Both the position numbers and the translations under genes were made by a program. A DNA stretch of 64,000 nt from Luscinia megarhynchos (Eukaryota > Chordata > Aves > Passeriformes > Turdidae): contig JAPFBE010000013.1 in NCBI GenBank assembly GCA_034336665.1, forward strand, positions 21,617,056-21,681,055. The letters run 5' to 3'. Shown here piece after piece: positions 22,304 through 36,600 of the stretch (its first letter is position 1; each line of letters opens with the position of its first letter). A model generated the notes under the pieces. It had not been told where the DNA came from and ran no database searches. It saw only the letters and a list, made by a program, of their open reading frames with translations.

Positions 22304-25300
22304 TATCCTGCAGAGTTTGTCATGCAGAAGCAGGACACATCTTCTTTTTTCCTGTCACAGGGGTGCAGAACCATTGCAATTTTCCACCAGCCCTTTAGGA
22401 ATCTGCTCCACTTCCTTTTTCAGTGGTGTAGGCCAGAGGCCCTTGTTCTGCAATTGTGCCTCACAGTTTATATGATTAAATGTAGCATCTGCAGCTATAT
22501 TAGCTGGGCTGTTAGTGACAAGTGCTATCAATCCTCATACTTCAGTGAATAAACTGATCACCAGCTGGGGACAGAAATCTCCCCTTGTCTCTCATCACCA
22601 TAACATATAAAGTGCTTTATGTGGGTTTCAGAGGGAGGGAAAGAAAAGAGAGATGGAGTTAGAGTTGACAAATAGTTTGGGGTATCTTGTATTCTTTCCT
22701 TGGTTCTCTGCTTTCTAAAGAACACAATAGCTTTTTTTGTATTTTTTTTTTTTTTAATGAGTGGCTCCTCCAAGGCTGCTCTGAGTTTTACTGGGGGTGG
22801 GGGAAAACCACAACAATTATGCTCTCCCACCTGGCCTCCAAGGACTACGAATTCATCCACAGTAATCATCTATGCCTCATGGATTGAGGCCCTCTGACAC
22901 TTTTACTGGATAATAGCATTTCTTAATAACCAGCATTTCAATCAAATTTCTTTCTATTACCTCTCCAGCAGCAATACTCTGAGTACTCTGTATAGGCTAG
23001 GACTCAGTAGGGAAAAAATCCTGCAACTTTGACCATAAGCTATTGAAATAATATTAAAAACCAGGTTTCAAACACCCTCTCTTTAAACACTTATTTCTCA
23101 AATGCTCTCAAAACTGCTGTCCTTCTATTTCTAAGTCCAGCATTCCAAAAGGGATGCTGGGTTTGATTAAAACAACTTCCTGGCTTGTAGGTTATGTCAA
23201 TATCCTGGTGGGATTTTATGCCACTAATCTCAGCAGTCTGCAGTCTGCAGTCTGCAGTTGCAGAACAGTCGAAGGAGGGCGGGAATGATAACTATATTAA
23301 AATGGCAAATTCACCTGCAGACTGTATTTTCTCCCTACTTCAGGAATAGAAGGTCTTGAGATAATTTTCAGGCAGTATGAGCTTGCATACCCAGGGGATG
23401 CAAGGAAAGAGAGGGGAGAAGAGAGGAGAAAGGAGAAAGGAGAACAGGGGAAGAACTGTCAAGACATCAAATAATTTAAAAAGTAGTAAAGAAAAGATAG
23501 TTTGTGAGACCCAAGTCTTCAGGAGAAGGACCAAAAGGGAAATAAAAAAAGAAAGAGAAACAGAGCATGAGATAGAGATAAAAGTTTGATTAAAAAGAAG
23601 CAAGGGGATGCAGAGGGTTAGAGCAAACAAGCAGAGCTCTGAGCAAGGTGAATTGCCATGAGGAAAGCAGCAGGGAATGCAGTTAGTGTTGGCTGGGAAT
23701 ACAACATACAAGGGGCAACTGAGGCCAGAGTCTTCCAGATGTATTACTGTTATATTGATCTGTGGTAAACAATTTCACTGCTCACAGGCAATCCATGCCT
23801 GTTGGCAGTATCACTGATGGCCTTGGACACATGCTGTGCATACATGCAGGGGCATACAAGAAGAAAAAAGGTAAGTTCCCATGACCTTTGGTACTGAGGG
23901 CTTGGGATGGAGTGGGAATGTTTGCTGCTGATTCCCCCTCCTTACTTTCACTCTGCTTCATCTCATTAAAAGCAGATAAAATACACTACATGAACAGCCA
24001 TCCCATTTCTAGACAAACAAGTGCTCTTATTGCTACCTTCTCAAATACAGAGAGCTCCCCTGAAAAGTCTGCAATTCATGCAGCAAAAAGACAAAGAAGA
24101 AACCATAGTCATCCCCCCTCATTCCAGCACTGCAGGAGACCTAGAAGATAATCTCCAGCTCCTTCCATGTAGCCCTGGAAGAACCCCCATGAATTTATTT
24201 TGTTCTTCATCCCCTAGGCTTTGCTGTGAACACACCGTGCTTTGCCTGGAGGCCAGTGTGGTTGCCAAGAGACTCAGGGAGGAAAGAAACAGAAACCTCT
24301 CCAGTCACTTGTTACCAGGGTGATTTGAGGTTTTGGTGCCCTAACTTACAAACCTGTTCTGATGGGCAAAGGACACGTCCACCAGCAGAGCTGATGTCAC
24401 ACAGCAGAGTTGGATGTAGGCATGGCAGGGAGCCCATGGGTTGGAATGCAGCAGGAAGCTGCTGCAAGAGAAGATGAGGATGAAACCAAACCTGCCAGAG
24501 ACCACAGGTCTGGCTCCTTACCCAGCAGGAGAAATGGTTGTGCTGCTCTTGATCTCCTGAACACACAGCTTGTCCAAAAAGGCTATAATCTGCTATATAC
24601 AATGAGAAGGCTGAGGTCTGCTATGAGAGAAAAGAATTCTGCACTCAGATCTGATGAATTTTGTCTTTTTCAACACCCCTTACCTCTTTGAGCTGGAGGC
24701 ACTTGTAGGGAGTCGTGAGAGAGAGATGGAGAAATTAAAAGCTGAGACACTGAGATACCTATTCAGGTACTTCTTTATTGAATCCCAAAGCCTTCCTGAG
24801 ATCTTTCCAAACAGAAATTGGCTGAAGGTGACATATAGCCTGTATTTGAACCTCCTTGAGACAATTGTGCACACTGGTTGTGTCAGCATACTATGTTAAC
24901 TCATATATCACTTGTTTAATGATTTAGGGATATGACCACTTTAGCTTGGGAGCAGATAGTGAATTGAAGGCAGGAAGGTTTGATTCCCTGTCTGTGTTTT
25001 TGTACACTCAGTCATCCTCAAAAGTGGTTGATATCTGCACAAGCCTAAAGGCAATCTTGGCTCTTTCAATTAAAGAAAAAAAAAGAAAAAAAAAGAAAGA
25101 AGAGACATTTAGGAGTAGTCAGAGAGACAGAGATGCTTTGACGCTGGCAGAGAACATCTAGCATTGCTTAGAATCACAAGGAGGAAAATGGTCTTGCTCC
25201 CCTTTCCAGCCTTTCTTTCTCCCCAGCTCTCTTGTGGTGCCCATCACCATCCCTGTGCAGGAAGCAATGCCTTAAGAGATGAGGCAGGAATACAGGCTGT

Positions 25301-28300
25301 CAAGATCCTCACCTATATTCTTTGCTCTGCTTTCTGCATGGTAGCTATGGAGGTATAAGCAGCTTTCACAGGTCCAAGACCAGTGCCTGGTCTAGGTGAT
25401 GGATTAAATCTTAGCTTAGTCTTTCTAGGGAATGAGGCTGCAGGAATTCTTACTGACTTTTCTCAGGAGAAATGCAGTCTAAGTTAGATTCAGACTAATA
25501 GCTTAACACTTGTTCCTCTCTAATAGCAGAAAATGCCCAAGGCATTTTTCTTGTGCTTGTGCAAAGACACTGATCACAAACCTGTATACAGTACCACACT
25601 CTGGGTCCCTTCTGCAGAGAAAAATCATTAAGCAAAATCATATGCAAACACCCAGCAAAAAAGGCAGAAGATGAAAAAAAATTGTGTGCAGAGGGAACAG
25701 TCACAGCTGTTTCAATTTATGAGACAAGAAATTGTATTTCAAAGAGAATACAGAAGTTTTCCCCTTCAAGAAAGTTATTAACCAGAATTTGCAATAAACC
25801 CCACTTAATTTATATGCCTCTAAACTGAAGGGCTCTGATAGAGATTATATTGCATTCTGCAGGGCTCTGCTCTGCCAAGAAGAGCTCAGCCTCAGACCTT
25901 GCCACACCAGAGGTCTGAATCATCTCTCCTGCTTTCTTAGCAATCACAGCCCTGCTTCAAATTTCTCATCCTTTTTTTCCCCCTCTTCAATTCACATACC
26001 TCTTTTGTCTTTTCAGTTCTTCCTCTTACTGTGCCTCCCTCCTCTCCTTCCCCTACTGTTCTCCTTTTTATCTTTGAACCCTGTTTTCCTTCCACCTGCA
26101 TATATGTCCACAAGACTGAAACCTGACTGTAACTCAGCTGAGCTTCTGCAAGGACAAAGAACATTCATGCAGGAACAGCTTATTGGTGAAACATCTAGGA
26201 GAAGAGTTCTCATGCACAGCTTTGTTTTACTTTTATAGCTGCCACACAGCAATTGTGTTAAGGGGGATGATGCCATATTGTACCACATGGCTGGAAAAGA
26301 CTCCATCCTTTTACTTCAAAGCTGTGAAGAGCTGAACCAGGGGGTGGGGAGCAGAGAAGGTAAAAAAATATGCTACTATATAGCTAAAGAAATATGCTAC
26401 AGCTAAAGAGAAATCACTTGGAGGTGCTGGCAGCAAAGAACTTCACTTACAGAAGCTGGACTGCTGGAGATTTCCTTGAAGATGACCCACTGAAGATGTG
26501 TTTGATTTGAACAGGTAAAGGCCTGTGCCTGTTTGTACTTGAAGACCCTAGTGAGAGGCTCAAGGCTAATTAAAATTTTTTTGCATGTAGTAGCTTTGAT
26601 GCTTAGCACACAAACAAGAAAGCAAGAAAACAACAGAATATACCATAGTGGTATTAAAGAGGGACTCAAACACACAGAGAGAGAAGGTCAATCCAGCAAT
26701 CCCATGCATTCCGGCTCCCAAAAATTGAAAATTTAGTGTGGAGCATATATCCATGCTTCACTCTCACTTGTTAACAATTAAGTAAGTAACTTAGAGAGGT
26801 GATAGATTACCCATAAAGGAAAAACAATGAATCAATCATTTATATAAATAAAGGGCCCTTAAAATTCTCTCCCTGTTGGAGGACAGACAATGGCCTGGGT
26901 GGACCACTGCCCTTTCTTCTGGCAAGACTGCTCTTAGACAAGCCTCTGTGTCCTGTTTCTTTCCACTTCTATCTCACAGTGTCTCAACACACACTTTTCC
27001 ATACATGTATTTGTGTGTGGTCAACTTTATATTGATATATATATAGAATTTGTATGCAGCCTGGAGTGAAAACATAACAAGCACTGCAAAATTGATATTC
27101 TCCTCATTAAAGAAGAAAAATCCTCCCTTACAAAATTTGAGTGGTAACTATATCTTCCTTTTGGACAATATATACTGTGCTGTGCATACAATTGAAGCAT
27201 CATGTAAAATAAGGCATCATGTAAAACAAGAAATGTCTTTCTAATAAGGCAGTATTTGACATACACTCATTATGACTTAAACATCAGCCAAACAGGTAAT
27301 GATGAAAAGATGAGAAAAAATGTCTGGTCTCATTCAAGAGTCCAATCAACAAGTTACGAAAATCTTCCATGTTTTTCACACAACAGCTCTCTGGATAATA
27401 CCTGCTGAGGAGTGTCCAAGGCAGTTGAGTAGGAGATATTTGACCCTGCTGCCCAAAACCTCTCTATTCAGAAAGCAAAAGGCTTCAGTTTCCAGCACTG
27501 AGAGTCTTGCAGTTTCACGAGCACATGAGTAATGGTATGTATTAAGTGAGAGCTCAGCCTCCTGCAGCAAACAGTGGTCAGTACCCACACCAGTAATAGG
27601 TGGGTCTGGTCCAGGATGGGAGCAAAAGCAAAAAACAGCTGCTATGTAGAACTATAAAAGCAGCCTTTCTCTGTCTCCATTGCATGTTCCTGCCTCTGCT
27701 GGCCAGTGAAGCCTCCTCTGTGTCCAGAGATACCCACTCATGTTTCTAAGCCTCTCTGCAGCCCAAGCCCAGAACCCAGTGTCAAACAGGCTTATGTGGA
27801 ACCACTAAGGGTTCTGAAGTCAAACAAAAGCAAATTGGAAAAAATACAGCATACTGGAGACAGCCTTTACAGTGAGCATTCTATGAGCCTGGCAGGAGAG
27901 TGACTGAGCATCCTAATGATTTGTGCAATACTGCTTCTCTTTCCATTCACCTGCTTTTAAACAACACACTGAACTGTCTCAGGAGACTCCCTGGTTAGGG
28001 GTTCATCTCTGCACAGCTCTTCCTGTCCATCTCCTTTTAGCAACCAGCCTTTCTTTTCCAGTTCTCTCAGTATGAATACCTCTGCAGGGAAAAGCTGTTT
28101 TTCTGTGCAATCCCCAATTTAATACTCTGACATGGCATCAACATTTTTCTGCTGTTTCTTCCTGTTAGTAAAGTTCTAACCCTGCCTTTTATGCCCCTTT
28201 GCCTTAAGTCATTCCATTTTCCTCTTCTCTCTGCCCTGCTTCCCCCTTTGTGGTGGGGTTTGTGTTTTTTCTCTTTCCTCCTCTCCTGGAAACATGCCAG

Positions 28301-31300
28301 CAATACAGCAGAGGGAGCACATTGAGAAAGGTTAGGCAAACACAACATTAAGATCAGAATCAGCAACATATTGCTCATTAAACATTTAAAATCAACAGTT
28401 GCTGGCTTGATCTGCCAATATTGTGAGAAATGCCAGTTTTAGCTCAAGGTGCCTCCTGTTTCCAAAATGGCTTTATTTATGATGTGAGAGCTGGTGGCTG
28501 TGAGAACAAAACCCTACCTCCAGCAGCCAACAACACCCAAGCTACAGGCAGCTCCATGGAAAGTTCCCCAGTGAACACCAATCACTTCTGCCTCCCCAAC
28601 ACCCCCGCTACTTTCCAGAAACAAATGGATGTGTAAGAGCACAGAAATGTGTTTGCAGGAGATAAATTATTTATCTGAAATTTACTGTTGTGAAGTCAGC
28701 GTAATTCTCAAATCCGCAGACATATTTTATGAGCTGATAGGACATTTCAAACAGGGGCATTTGGACTCATTTCTTCCCTCCTCCTGCAAGTATTAACACA
28801 AGAATGCCTCACCTGGAAAAGAAAAGAGCTGGTGCTGGAGCTGGAAAAGCAGTAGGATAATAGGCTTGTAGTTTCGTATTGTGTCCCAGGAAAGTTCTGT
28901 TTCTTGATAAACAAACCAGCATAACATTCCTTTCCCTCCTCCCTCCAACCTCTGTGATATTTGCATTTTTATTTTTTTCTGCCTAGTCTACAAAGTTGGT
29001 GCCTTTGGTAGCTGTAAAATCAAGCTTTATACCGTATAAGGTGCTAACTTGACTACGGTGGGCAAATCCCAGAGCCCTCCAGCTCTGTCAGTGTCCTCCC
29101 TCCTGCCCTGCAGCAGTCCCTGCTCTCCCAAACTAGGTCAAAGACAGGTCACTACTACACCCATGCACATGTCCACGGCATATGTACCACTACATGGACA
29201 TTGTCCTCTCTTATGCTGTCTTCTGGGACATTCCTGCATCAATCAAGCCCTATAAAATTTTCGATTATTTCAGGTGTCCCTTGGTTAGTGCAGTGTATCT
29301 AAAACCATGCCACTGATCCAAACACAGAGTCTTTCTTCACAGAAAATAATTTTTGGGATTTTTTGCCAATTATTCTGAAGGGAACAGAGCTGGATCCTAG
29401 GTATCAATGTGAAGATAAATTCACACTCAGTTGCACTTGTTTGAAGCATGAAAAACAAGAGTGTCCTCTGCTAACACAGGAGTAAAAAGGGCAATTATGA
29501 AGCACACAGTTCACACAACAGATAACCAGCCCAACATTTCTGACAAGCTCTTGTCCACTGAGCATTAACAAGTCCTGCAGATGCTCACAGGCACCCTTCA
29601 CTTCCAGTCAGTCAAAATGAAAATAAATACGGCCTGGCCATGTCTCTCCCTTTGTTCTGCATGGGTGTATTTAAACAAGTGCATGCTCAAAGAGAGGCCA
29701 GTGGATTGCTCAAGGCTCTGGTAAATCCAAAAGGCAGCAGTAAAGACTGCAGTTTTTGAGATTTTGAGAAATCTTATGGAATGCTTCCAATAAACCAGAG
29801 TTCTTGCAGAGAACTCCCAAAAGCTCCTCACTATAACAATAATCCTGTAAGTAGATGCACTCTCCTGCCCGCCACTTAAGAAACCTAATCACATACCAGA
29901 TCCTCCATTAGAGCAGGCCACTCCACAACACAGAAAAGTGGGAAGCAATTTTCACTGAAACATGGTCTAAGCAACTTGAAATCCTGCCACTAGAGTTTTC
30001 AGAAGAAAAAATAAGACTCTTTTGATATAAAGTTACTCTCTTTCTTGCACCTGGCATCCTTTTTGTTTGTCAATGCAAACAGACATCTAATATTTGGTCA
30101 GATACAATATGCTGGATTTTCACTGATTGGAGCAAGTCTTCACTGTGGCTTCAACTGGCTATTCTTGTATGTAGTTTGATATTCAGCAGGAAAGATGCAG
30201 CCCTTCCTCCCACCCTTTCCCAGCTAATTACCAGTCACTGCTGTTGACAGGATTGCAGGGTCCTGCTCAGGTCAACCCCAAAGACTGTGCTTGTACACTT
30301 ACACTCTGTGGCAGCAACTGATGATAAAAATTGCTGCTGCACCAACCCAGACACTAGGCAGCCACCGAGATCTCACCCTACTGCCCCGTTATGGCACCAT
30401 GGATTTGGATAGACCTGGGCCACACCTGGCAAGTGGCTCTCAAAGGCTGTGGCACACCTACAAACCTTAAGCACAAATGACAGTGTTAACTGAGGTGAAA
30501 AAGTGGCTTTGGGTCACTCTCCAGTTTTCTGAGCCAGAACTGAATCAGAACAGGCCTCTTACTCCATCAGAGGCATCCAAAGAGATAAAGCAGCAGCAGG
30601 TTTTGGTAAACAGCCAGTGATTTGACTGACCAAGGACTCTAAAGGAATATACATGTCATCTCCTGGATCTGAAAAATGTATGACTTGCAAAAAACCACCA
30701 AAACATGAAAGAAACCCTGCTGTAATGAAGCACAGATGATCTAAACTCTAGGTATACCAGATAATTTAAACAGAAACAAAGCAAGTAGAAATTTCTTCAC
30801 ATGGTACCATGACCTGAGGACTGAAGAGAGAATGGCCCCACAAAGCAGCATTGTTTTTTTTAGAAACCTAGCAGTGTCCAAATGGTTTGCTCAACTTGCA
30901 GCAGAGTTACACATTCTGGCAGTCCAATTATTTAATCATGTAATTATCTGGAATTATTGCCCTAAAATGAGTGCTCATTGGTCTGCCCCTTTATTAGACC
31001 AGGAAGCTCCCTGAGTCCCCAGAGGCACCTCAGCCTGCAGACCCTCCTGGTTCGAAGCAATGCTGCACTGCAGAATGGTATCAGTGTCAGAAACATCTCA
31101 CAACCTCCTCCCAAGAGGGCTTGCTGAGGACTTGATCCTTCAGGCCACAAGTCTCTGTAATTGCCTTCTTTATCTGAACACGGTGAAATAGTTGTGAAGG
31201 GATAACTTTTTATCGATCCAGTTAAAATGATGTTACCTGTCCTCTAGTCAGCATTCTCCTGTCACATCCAGTGTGTTGTGTTTCGTCCAGAACAGGCAGA

Positions 31301-32857
31301 TGCAAAGTAAAGTAAAAATCATAATAAGCCAGTCATGTGCACTTCTATAACAGGGTCAATTTTAAAATTATACCTTTGGTTAAATGAGTACTACTTGCTC
31401 TTGTAGCCAAAGATCTGAGCTCCATTTTTAAGAATAGGTAGCACACCAAAAGCTATTTTCTTATGAGAAACCCTAGAAATCAGTTTCAAGCCTCAGAGAG
31501 GATTAATTTGCTAGTAATGAAAGTGACACACAGGGAAAATGTAAAATCAATCTTGTGTTTAAAGGCAGAACAACACGGTTCCACTTCCCTTTTTTTTCTT
31601 TCTCCCTCATTTTCCTCCCCTCTCCCCATAGTGGCTTGTTACCACTGAGCATACATTATGCACATTACCCACAAACCTCTGCTCTGTTTAAATTAAAAAA
31701 AGAAACAGCGTTTTTAATCAATCTATTTGCACTCTTCTGCCACAACTCACAAAAGCAGTTTGATTTCTTTTCATTGCTCTCAAGAGAGCTGAACACAGAT
31801 GACTAAAAAAACCACTGCAAACTAGTAATAATAATAGCAATAGTAGCAATAATAATAGTGACAACCCTCCCCCCCCCCAAAAGAAAAAAATAGAAAGAAG
31901 AGCCACAGCTAGCCTTAATCACAAACAGATCAAAACACAGATTATGTTAGCAAATATCAGATCAAACTTGAGCAAAACTCAGTGATTTGGCTTGTTCTGA
32001 CCTTGGACATCCCTCCCTCACACCACCACCATGTAAGATCAACTGCAAAACAATGGAGGGACTCTTCAGTCCTGCAAAAATCAGATTGTCTGTCTGCACT
32101 TTTTCTCCAGTTCTTGGCAATTCTATTACATGTGCATTTGGAAATTAAGTTATTCCTAGGAATTCAGACCCTGTGTTGTATTTCATATACACCACAATTC
32201 AAAGGCAGAATTAAAAATAGCAGAGAAATGATTAGCTGGTTTTGCTTGTAGCGAATCACAGCCATAATTCTACTGTTCAGTTCTGGGGATTGCTAATTCT
32301 TTCCTTCTTTTGCCATTAAGACAACAGGAGGAAAAACAGACCATTGCTTAACAAGGCTATATCGTGCTGAGCACTCCTGCTCGGTTTTCTATTCGTAAAC
32401 TATTTTATGCAGTGAAAATCTTTGTGTTCCTCTGTCTTCAGCTAATGAGAAAAGAAAAACAACCTTCCCAAGAAGGAACCCTGAAACAGAACCAGGATCT
32501 CCTCATTGCTGGACCACTAATGGGGGAAGGCCTTGTAGCCACAGGAACTGGCATCCTCACTGCAGATGCTTTTCTGCCTCCTCTGCCACCCTAAGCCAGC
32601 ACTCATTCTACATCTGAAACACTTCACATGATCTATACAACAGCCTGGGGTAGCTACTGCTAGATGTATGAACATACTTCATTTTTTCAGACCTAAATAT
32701 ACTCCAAGTCTCACATGTTTTGGGTTCCTGGACTTAGTGTTCCAGCAGTAAAGATCCTTCCAACATGGTGATGTGTCTTTCTGCTCCAACCTCGATACAT
32801 AACTTGTCCCTTTTGGCCATATGAAAGACATCCACAGTACATTAATGCTAAATTATA

Positions 32858-32877
32858 TTCACAGTTTAAACTGTGAA
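32858..32877. repeat. Perfect 20-bp palindrome
   Basis: TTCACAGTTTAAACTGTGAA equals its own reverse complement and has no spacer. It sits in AT-rich intron about 320 bases before the CR1 fragment at 33201. No function is assigned. Confidence 0.95.
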
Positions 32878-33200
32878 AAAGATTTACTGTTCAAAGAAGT
32901 GAAGCCAGGGACCATATCCAAGATACAAATCTAGATGCTAGTTCATAATGCAAGCATTTTGGGTTGTCAACACCTTAGGGTTTGGTTTATACTTACCTCC
33001 AACCAAAATATTGCCATTTCCCCCTGCAACTTAAAACGTGGAAGAGAAGGAAGGGTACTGATTGTCTTCCTGAACTGCTTCTTTGTAGCAACCACCTACA
33101 TAGGAAATAATGCTGGTATTTGTCATGGGTTTTAAGAGTATTACTAGATGCTCTGTATGCACAGAAAGTCACTGGCTATGGATGCCTAACTCTGTACAGC

Positions 33201-33600
33201 CATAGAACGGTTGGAGTTGGACGAGAGATTAAAGATCATCTAGCTCCAGCCCTCTTCCATGGACAGTGATACCTTCCACTAGACCAGATTGCTTTAAGCT
33301 CCATCTGGGTTGGCCTTGAATATTTCCAGAGATGGACCATCCACAGCTTCTCTTAGCAACCTGTTCCAGTGCCTGAAACACTCACACAGTAAAGAATTTC
33401 TTCCTTATATATGATCTAAATGTACCTTCTTTCAGTTTAAAGCCCCCTTGTCCTAAATGCCCTTGTAAAAATTCCCTCTCCAAGTCTCTTCTTAGCTCTT
33501 TTTATGTACTGGAAGTGGCTGTAAGGTCTCCTCAGAGTCTTCTCTTCTGCTGACTGAGCAAGCCAAACACTCTAGCCCATCCTCATAGGTCCTTTTAGGA
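33201..33600 (-). mobile_element. CR1 LINE 3' fragment (avian type)
   Basis: Read on the plus strand, the segment opens with CATAGAACGGTTGGAGTTGG and continues with AAAGATCATCTAGCTCCAGC, CCTTCCACTAGACCAG, CAACCTGTTCCAGTGCCTG, AGTAAAGAATTTCTTCCT and GTACTGGAAGTGGCTGTAAG. This is the reverse complement of the 3' UTR and end of ORF2 of avian CR1 elements, including the end that precedes the CR1 octamer tail. The element is on the minus strand, sense to LSAMP. It is 5'-truncated, as most CR1 copies are, and moderately diverged. It is the best sign in the window that the host is a bird. Confidence 0.92.
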
Positions 33601-36600
33601 CCTTTTTAATTACTTACACCCAGGCTGGAGAGTTCATGGCAACTGCCAATACTTCACTGTGCCAAGTGCAGAAAGAATTCTCGCCATCTCTTCCTATGTA
33701 CACTAAAATCAGATTGCTTTCCAAGATCCTGACTTTTTTCTGATTATTCTTTGATCTCCATGTCCAAAAATGTATTAGAGCAGAGATTCCCATCATCCTC
33801 TGCCTCAGGAACTTAATTCCTTTGCCTTTGAAAATCCTGATTATGGGTACAACACTGGTTGTAAAAATGAGACAATAGAAGAAATTCCCATTGATTCGCT
33901 AATTTTTCAAGGCAAAGGATGCTCTTCTCAAATGCCAGAAACACAGGAGTTTCATCAGAGAAGACTCCATCTGCCTCATCCACCATTCCCAGCAGAACCA
34001 ATCATGCCACTGGAAATAGGTTTTTTTGCTGCTGATCCACAAGGTGAAAGAAAATCTCATTCACTTTTTGTTCCACTGGGTCTGTGAGGCTGAGAGAAAC
34101 AGGCAGTCATTTACATCTGCATGGTAAGAAGATGGGACTCAAATACAGGGAATATGATGCTTCATGAGTGTGTGCTCACATAGTAAAACAGGGATTAATG
34201 GATAAAAATCAGACTGGCTACTATTAGAATTTTCAATGAAGCAGAAATCCTTTAGGATCTCCTGAGGATCTCCTCCCACGCAATGCCGGTTTATCACTGA
34301 CTCACTGCACTGCAGGACAGCCACATGCCAGCAGACCCCTGTTTCAGCAGCCTTCATCCACCCCAGCATGCACAACAGGGTGCAGAGGTTGTCAGCAGTT
34401 TGCCTGCTCTCCTAGGATCAGGAAGCAGCCTGGATGCTCCTCTTATCTAGCTCCTAGAAGCTTTGGAAGAAAGGCTTCAGCAGCACAGAGCTTCAGCTGT
34501 CTCCTCAAGATTTTCGAACAGCAGGTAGTTCAAACAGACTGCTCAAGTCCGAAGCATCTGTGGTGTCAGGGTTGAACAGGAGAAGGAGAAGAAATGCTCT
34601 TTAGTGCTTGGACATATGAAGACTTTTGAAATCTACACAGTATTTTTCCCCTGCTGAGTTTCATTTCCCTGTGAAGAGCAATCAATACAAAAAATACCAC
34701 CTCACATTTTCACCATCATTCACGATTTTAAATCCCCATGCCTACTGCACAAATGGTTTCTAGGGAGGGATTTCCCTCTTGAAGTTTTGCTATCTGATCA
34801 CCCTAATAAACAGATTGAAGGATGTTCTGTTGATAGACAATGCACAGAATGGGCAAACCCCTGCCCAGATCTCACCATTAACCTCTGCTACAGCCCCACA
34901 GATGAAGGGCAGCTGATGGAGCCTTCCTGACATGCTCTGGAAAGGTAGACAAGAAGTAGGGTTAGGGACAGGAGCCAAACTCTGAGGAGGTTCAGTGTGG
35001 AGCTTTCTGATGCCTGTGAATCTCTTCTGAGTACTGCAAAAGCTCTGTGTGCATGTATTTACCTATACATGCCTGTGTGCTTTTGCCTGTGATGGAGGAC
35101 ATGGCTCTACATGGGAAGGTGAGGAATATGACCTCTTTTCCTTCCTTCTCCACTCAGAACATTTTTATTTTCTTTTGCATTTCTTCTAAGTTTCCTTAGT
35201 TTGTAAAGCTGTGCTGTTTTATGCACATTTGACACAGGGCAGGGTCCAGAGCTGCTGAGAATGGTAAAGCCCATGGCACCGGGCAGAATGGCTTGGATGG
35301 CTGATACATCACACACAATAAAGCTCAGTCTTCAACTGTATCAGCCTCATTATCTCAATCTTCAGCTTCATACTGGTTTGGCAGTTCTCCTCCTCTTTCT
35401 ATTTACATCTTTGTTCTTCAAGCTGTATCAAAACACCTAGGGCTTCACCCTGTTCCCTGGGCACCCTGCCCCCAGCTCTGCCAAGAGCCCTAGCAAGCAC
35501 TAGGGAGACAGAGAATGGAGAAAACCTTGATTTTATTTTCTCTTTTCTTTTTCTCCTCCTTTGCTTTTCAGGATGCTCTCCTAGATGAGTGGCTAACTGC
35601 CTAATGCAGCTTTAATTCCTCTATGACAACATACTGCACTGCCAAGCATTATTCATAGGGGACAGAAATAGGATGGGGCAAATGTGGAGGGAAGACAAGT
35701 GGAGAAAACGGAGGAAGAGTGAGCAAATGATTGCAAACCAATGGGTGTCAGCAGACAGGAGGGGAGGGAAGGAACAGGGGGGCTGTGCCTGAGGTGTTTA
35801 TCCCTTAGTGCAGCCACAGTTACCATGCAACTGGGATCAGAAGAGCGATGAGGGGAGTGCTCTCCCCCGCTGTGAGCAGCACTCAGCCAAGCAGCTTCGG
35901 AGACAACACTGCCACCACCATCTCCAGGGCAGCCCAGCCCAGCCCTCCACTCTGCCCAGGCCCTGGGATGCACTGATCTCTCCTGAGCTGGTGGGGCACA
36001 CATTGGCCAAGGCCCCACAGTGCTGCTCAGCGCTTGGGCAGGGAAGCAAAGCTGCTTTTGCAGTTGGAAGAGGTGCTGTTTGTAGCACCCCAGAGACAGA
36101 AAGAAACCAGCAGCTGGGATGGAGGCCGGGGACTGGTTTGGTGTGCTCTCAGAAAATAATGTCCTGCAGCACTCAGAGGGAGCAGGTTCTGTTATTAAGG
36201 GCTGTCTGTCCTGTGCTGGAGGATGATGAGAGCACCTCAGCCAGGTGAGCTGGTGGGCTGCAGGGCTGCTGTCTGGGGCTGTGAGCTGCAGGATGCTGGG
36301 TTCCTCTAGCCTGGCATCTGTGAAGGGAAATTCCCACTACAATGGGGTCAGCTAAGCAATACCATTTGCAGAGATGAGGCTGAAGAAATGGCTCCCTCTG
36401 GCCTGACACAGGCCATCCTCATAGGCCAAAAACACAGGAACAAGATGACTGGTGAGGATAAACCTGCAGAGCTGCTGTAAAAGCCCCTTCCCAATGTTAC
36501 TGAGTGAGGCAGGTTAGCATCACCTCTAGTTTACAGGTGTCCCGTGGGGTGGAATGGCTTGCCCCACATCCCTCCAGATGGACAGTCTGTCAGGTTTGCC

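Larger units (their letters stand above)
21933..33200 (-). other. Giant LSAMP intron, segment with no recognised gene
   Basis: No gene is supported. Small features are a 12-bp tandem duplication (TGTGCATGGACA twice, 22280-22303), a TGCAGTC-type triplication near 23232-23258, poly-T near 22741-22755, an A-rich stretch near 25075-25100, an irregular AAT/AGC-rich stretch near 31820-31860 next to a C-run, and a 20-bp palindrome at 32858-32877. The open frames are short and have no domains. Confidence 0.6.

Noticed and set aside
35808..36248. 146-codon plus-strand frame in a GC-richer stretch ending near a donor-like CAGGTGAGC at 36242-36250
   Set aside because: The donor-like match alone is weak. 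CpG density is low and there is no recognisable protein domain. It would need transcript evidence.
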